Part shown: positions 61,493-64,000 of the stretch, one piece after another
Numbering within the stretch: the stretch's first letter is position 1
Layout of the letters: each line of letters opens with the position of its first letter
Origin: Thermoplasmatota archaeon
GTDB lineage: Archaea > Thermoplasmatota > E2 > DHVEG-1
DNA: 64,000 nucleotides
Direction of reading: 5' to 3'
NCBI GenBank assembly: GCA_016930995.1
Contig: JAFGFQ010000045.1
Location: 1-64,000, forward strand
Position numbers and translations under genes: made by a program
The notes under the pieces: generated by a model
Databases searched by the model: none
What the model saw: the letters and a program-made list of their open reading frames with translations, nothing else
Told to the model about the DNA's origin: nothing

Positions 61493-62932
61493 CTATTCCA
61501 TTTTTTTTGCTTTCCGTGGGTTTCGTAATACCCATTCATGATTTTCTTTTTTTCTTGTCGAAGTTATATGTTTTGATTTAAAGGTACCCTTTTTTTTCTT
61601 TGGTATCTTTTTTTCCATCTGGCACAATTTGCACTCCTTTGTAATATCCTCCATGGTCGTATAAACTGAAATGACGTTTCCTTCTTCATCAAATAAGAAG
61701 AAATCATGGGTGACAAACTGTCTTTTCTCGCCAGTTCTAGTCAGGTATTCACGCTTATGACCATCAGTATATGTCTTTCCATGAGAAATCTTCTGAGAAA
61801 ACGATTCTTTTGCTTTGATTCTTTCCTTTTTAGAAATGAAATCGAAGATTGATTTTCCGATAGCGTTTTCTTTTTTATATCCAAAAGTCTGACACCATTT
61901 TTCATTCACATCCGTGATACGACCATTTGGAGCTAACGTATGATACGGGACAGGTGCTTTTTCGTAGAGAAGTTTAAATTTTTCCTCAGATTCCTTCAAG
62001 ATTTTTTCAATTTTCTTTTGCTCACTGATGTCTTTGATGACCCCTATCGATCCAACGATTTTATCTTCATGATTTTTTAAAACACTTAACGATATATCAA
62101 CGTCTATTTGATCATTATTCTTTTTTTGTATTTTTGTTTCCAGATGATGTTGCATCCCTTTTTGACGAATATGTTGTGATCTCATCTTGTTCCATTCTGC
62201 GACTGGATATAATTCCTGAACTGGTCTGAGATACAAATCATTCTTACTCATACCAAGTAACGTTTCTGCATATCTATTCCAGGAAATGATTTGTTCTTTG
62301 TCATTTGTCATGGTAATTGCGACGGCAGAGTTGTCAAAGATTGTCCTGTATTTTTTTTCCGATTCTTTTAATTCTTTTTCTATTTTCTTTAACTCTGTGA
62401 TATCGGTGATAATCGCAATGGAACCTACAATTTCTCCTTTGAATCCTTTGAGGATGCACAGGGAGAGATCAACATCGAACGGCTCCTTGTTTTTACGAAG
62501 CATCTTGGTTTCCATTCGATATCGGATTCCTTTTTGGCGGACGTTTTCTTTACGTATTTTATCCCATTCTTCCGCAGGGTACAGCGATCGCACAGGTTTC
62601 ATAAACAAATCGCTTACCTTCATATTCAGTAGTTCTTCGGTATATTTATTCCATGAGATAATACGTTCGTCATTATCTGCAAGAGTTATAGCCACAGAAT
62701 AGTTATCAAAAATAGTTTCGAATTTTTCCTGCGTGCTTACCAAATCGATAACTGTTCTTTTCGGTTCATACCGTGATTTTTCTTTGTTACTCATTGACGT
62801 GAATTCTTTGTCTTGAAGAACGGAATTTGAGATTGTTGTAGTAGTTTGATTGTTTGATGATATATGATGTTGGAGTAATCCTAATCGTTCCTCTTCCCGT
62901 AATGTTTTAATTATCTCTGGGTCGGTTTTCAT
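61493..62932 (-). CDS. PAS-only signalling protein with basic tail
   Basis: 479 residues. N-terminal peptide EIIKTLREEERLGLLQ, then three PAS/PAC units (about 75-195, 195-315, 315-440) of which the second and third are close to the two PAS domains of the kinase at 6465 (LYEKAPVPYHTLAPNGRITD versus LYEKAPVPYHTLSPDGTITN). Where that kinase continues into coiled coil and HisKA, this protein ends in a Lys-rich tail (KKIPKKKKGTFKSKHI). No kinase or other output domain follows. It may be a kinase that lost its catalytic part, or a PAS partner protein. Confidence 0.8.
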   Translation of the reverse strand: MKTDPEIIKTLREEERLGLLQHHISSNNQTTTTISNSVLQDKEFTSMSNKEKSRYEPKRTVIDLVSTQEKFETIFDNYSVAITLADNDERIISWNKYTEELLNMKVSDLFMKPVRSLYPAEEWDKIRKENVRQKGIRYRMETKMLRKNKEPFDVDLSLCILKGFKGEIVGSIAIITDITELKKIEKELKESEKKYRTIFDNSAVAITMTNDKEQIISWNRYAETLLGMSKNDLYLRPVQELYPVAEWNKMRSQHIRQKGMQHHLETKIQKKNNDQIDVDISLSVLKNHEDKIVGSIGVIKDISEQKKIEKILKESEEKFKLLYEKAPVPYHTLAPNGRITDVNEKWCQTFGYKKENAIGKSIFDFISKKERIKAKESFSQKISHGKTYTDGHKREYLTRTGEKRQFVTHDFFLFDEEGNVISVYTTMEDITKECKLCQMEKKIPKKKKGTFKSKHITSTRKKENHEWVLRNPRKAKKME

Positions 62933-63215
62933 TTAGTCACCTTCAAAAACAACACTTTTTTCAATGGTAGCATTCTTCATTTTATATGAAAGGAATACAT
63001 TATCTAAACTGACTATGTGTTTTTGCATTAGATTGCTACCCATCCATTTCGGCCTCTTTTGCAGAGCCATTATATGATATTCTAACCCGGTATAAAAAAT
63101 TACGTATAAACTAGAGGGCCCTGATTTTCCTCTCACTAAAAATCAGGTATGAAACCAGTCAAGGAAAATTTTAAAATTCTCCAGTGAATACATCTCGCTA
63201 GAGACACTACCAACT

Positions 63216-63916
63216 ATGTGGTTACAAGTTCGTTTTTACCTCTTAGTCGACTTAATGTTTTCGATTCTCTATGAAATATTCATCGGAATTGGATACATCT
63301 AAACCTTATTGGATATCATTTTTATTATCTTGTTGTTAGGGTTGCCGTAGGCCTTGTCCTCTTACAGTATGCAATCGGGCCAAAAATAGTTGAATGGTCG
63401 ATACGCATCAAATATATCAACGAATAAGAATACCCGCGCTTTCATTAGATGGTTCAAGAACTGTCCGAAAAAGCAGGATTGTCCGCTGCACCAAAGATCG
63501 GTATTCTCGCACTTGTTTTCGATTTTATCACTAGTCTCCTCTTGATGTGCGGCTCAAGGATCCGAGAGTAGTACGCAGACGGGGGCAGTTCCGAGTTAGG
63601 AAATCAACCTCATCACTCGGCAACCGCCCTTTACAAACTGACCGTAAATACGGCAAGGATGCCAAAACATGTATTAAAAAAAAACAGAGGGAATGAGAGC
63701 CTCCTTCATTAATGATCCTTCTTAGGCGATGTATGACATCCGTGAGCTAAAGGACATAAACATCGATATGAGTGGTACAATTGATCAGAATGAGTTTATG
63801 ATGCTTTCAACAAAAAAGTAACGATAAAAACAAGTGATAAACTCATTGAGATGCTTAGCACTCATCCCAATGTCTTAAAACGTATTAAACACCTTGCTTC
63901 ACTTTCCATGAAATAA
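63216..63916 (+). pseudogene. htpX: Decayed htpX (M48 membrane metalloprotease) pseudogene
   Basis: Fragments in several frames match HtpX: WLQVRFYLLVDLMFSILYEI FIGIGY at the start, then LLQYAIGPKIVEWSIRIKYI and MVQELSEKAGLSAAPKIGI separated by stops, and at the end YDIRELKDINIDMSGTIDQN with HPNVLKRIKHLASL. The central part that should carry HExxH is missing between about 63570 and 63720. Multiple stops and frame changes show decay. No intact htpX is in the window. Confidence 0.7.
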
Positions 63917-64000
63917 ATGGCACTCCCCTATCGTAGTTTTATATCACAGGCTAGACGTACTCAGATGGAATAAAAAAAAAAAAGGGGGGTTTTATTTTTG
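63917..64000. other. Window end, no gene
   Basis: 84 bases with a 12-A run followed by GGGGGG and T-rich sequence; nothing recognised. Confidence 0.3.

Noticed and set aside
63970..64000. A12-G6-T-rich tail as a terminator or regulatory element
   Set aside because: No stem is present and the homopolymer runs at the very end of the window could be an assembly edge effect.

Overview
The window is archaeal. It holds ribosomal proteins S6e, S24e and S27ae, aIF2 gamma, Spt4, RNA polymerase subunit Rpo7, the archaeal DUF359 dephospho-CoA kinase, an RPA-like protein, MtrA and MtrH homologues, an intron-containing tRNA-Met, and TATA boxes about 25-30 bases ahead of several starts. Secreted C25 (gingipain-like) peptidases, many PAS histidine kinases and surface beta-helix proteins, with no methanogenesis genes, suggest a heterotrophic, protein-degrading Thermoplasmatota archaeon, perhaps related to Marine Benthic Group D. 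That placement is an inference from gene content only.

Layout. 1-5.5 kb: a light and UV cluster with the end of phytoene desaturase, phytoene synthase, a DUF523-DUF1722 protein, UV damage endonuclease, a flavin-binding PPOX protein and, after one secreted protein on the other strand, a heliorhodopsin carrying an N-terminal zinc ribbon. 5.5-10.7 kb: a CDF metal exporter, a PAS histidine kinase and a secreted C25 peptidase. 10.8-14.2 kb: HemK2-like methyltransferase, then a tight cluster of soluble MtrA, MtrH, core MetE and a DUF4346 protein, read here as a corrinoid-dependent methionine synthase system. 14.3-21.1 kb: RPA-like protein, an S15/CocE hydrolase and a large beta-helix/PKD surface protein. 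21.1-30.3 kb: response regulator, kinase and winged-helix operon, radical SAM protein, ArgRS, small regulators. 30.4-38.5 kb: a second beta-helix/PKD protein, a pilin-like protein, two KaiC-type ATPases, members of a small unnamed protein family, an ICMT-like methyltransferase, a CorA-like protein and a B12-binding radical SAM protein.

38.5-47.7 kb: two tandem integrated elements (5,490 and 3,632 bp) sit at the 3' end of a tRNA-Arg(CCG) gene. Each has an integrase split at the att site in the SSV manner, and each carries a beta-helix surface protein. The att core is read in different frames by the two integrases, and the element-supplied tRNA end gives the present tRNA-Arg a G3-U70 pair. 47.8-52.2 kb: divergent translation and transcription operons and tRNA-Met with an intron. 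52.1-53.3 kb: a 1.1 kb unit flanked by 35-bp direct repeats of the tRNA-Met 3' end. 53.4-64 kb: an ASST-like protein, TrkH with a C-terminal zinc ribbon, a C25 homologue that has lost its catalytic His, a secreted metalloprotease, a secreted esterase, a PAS-only protein and a decayed htpX pseudogene.

The strongest candidates for new biology are the soluble MtrA/MtrH/core-MetE/DUF4346 operon, the tandem split-integrase elements with dual-frame att and altered tRNA acceptor stem, and the zinc-ribbon heliorhodopsin next to carotenoid and UV-repair genes.
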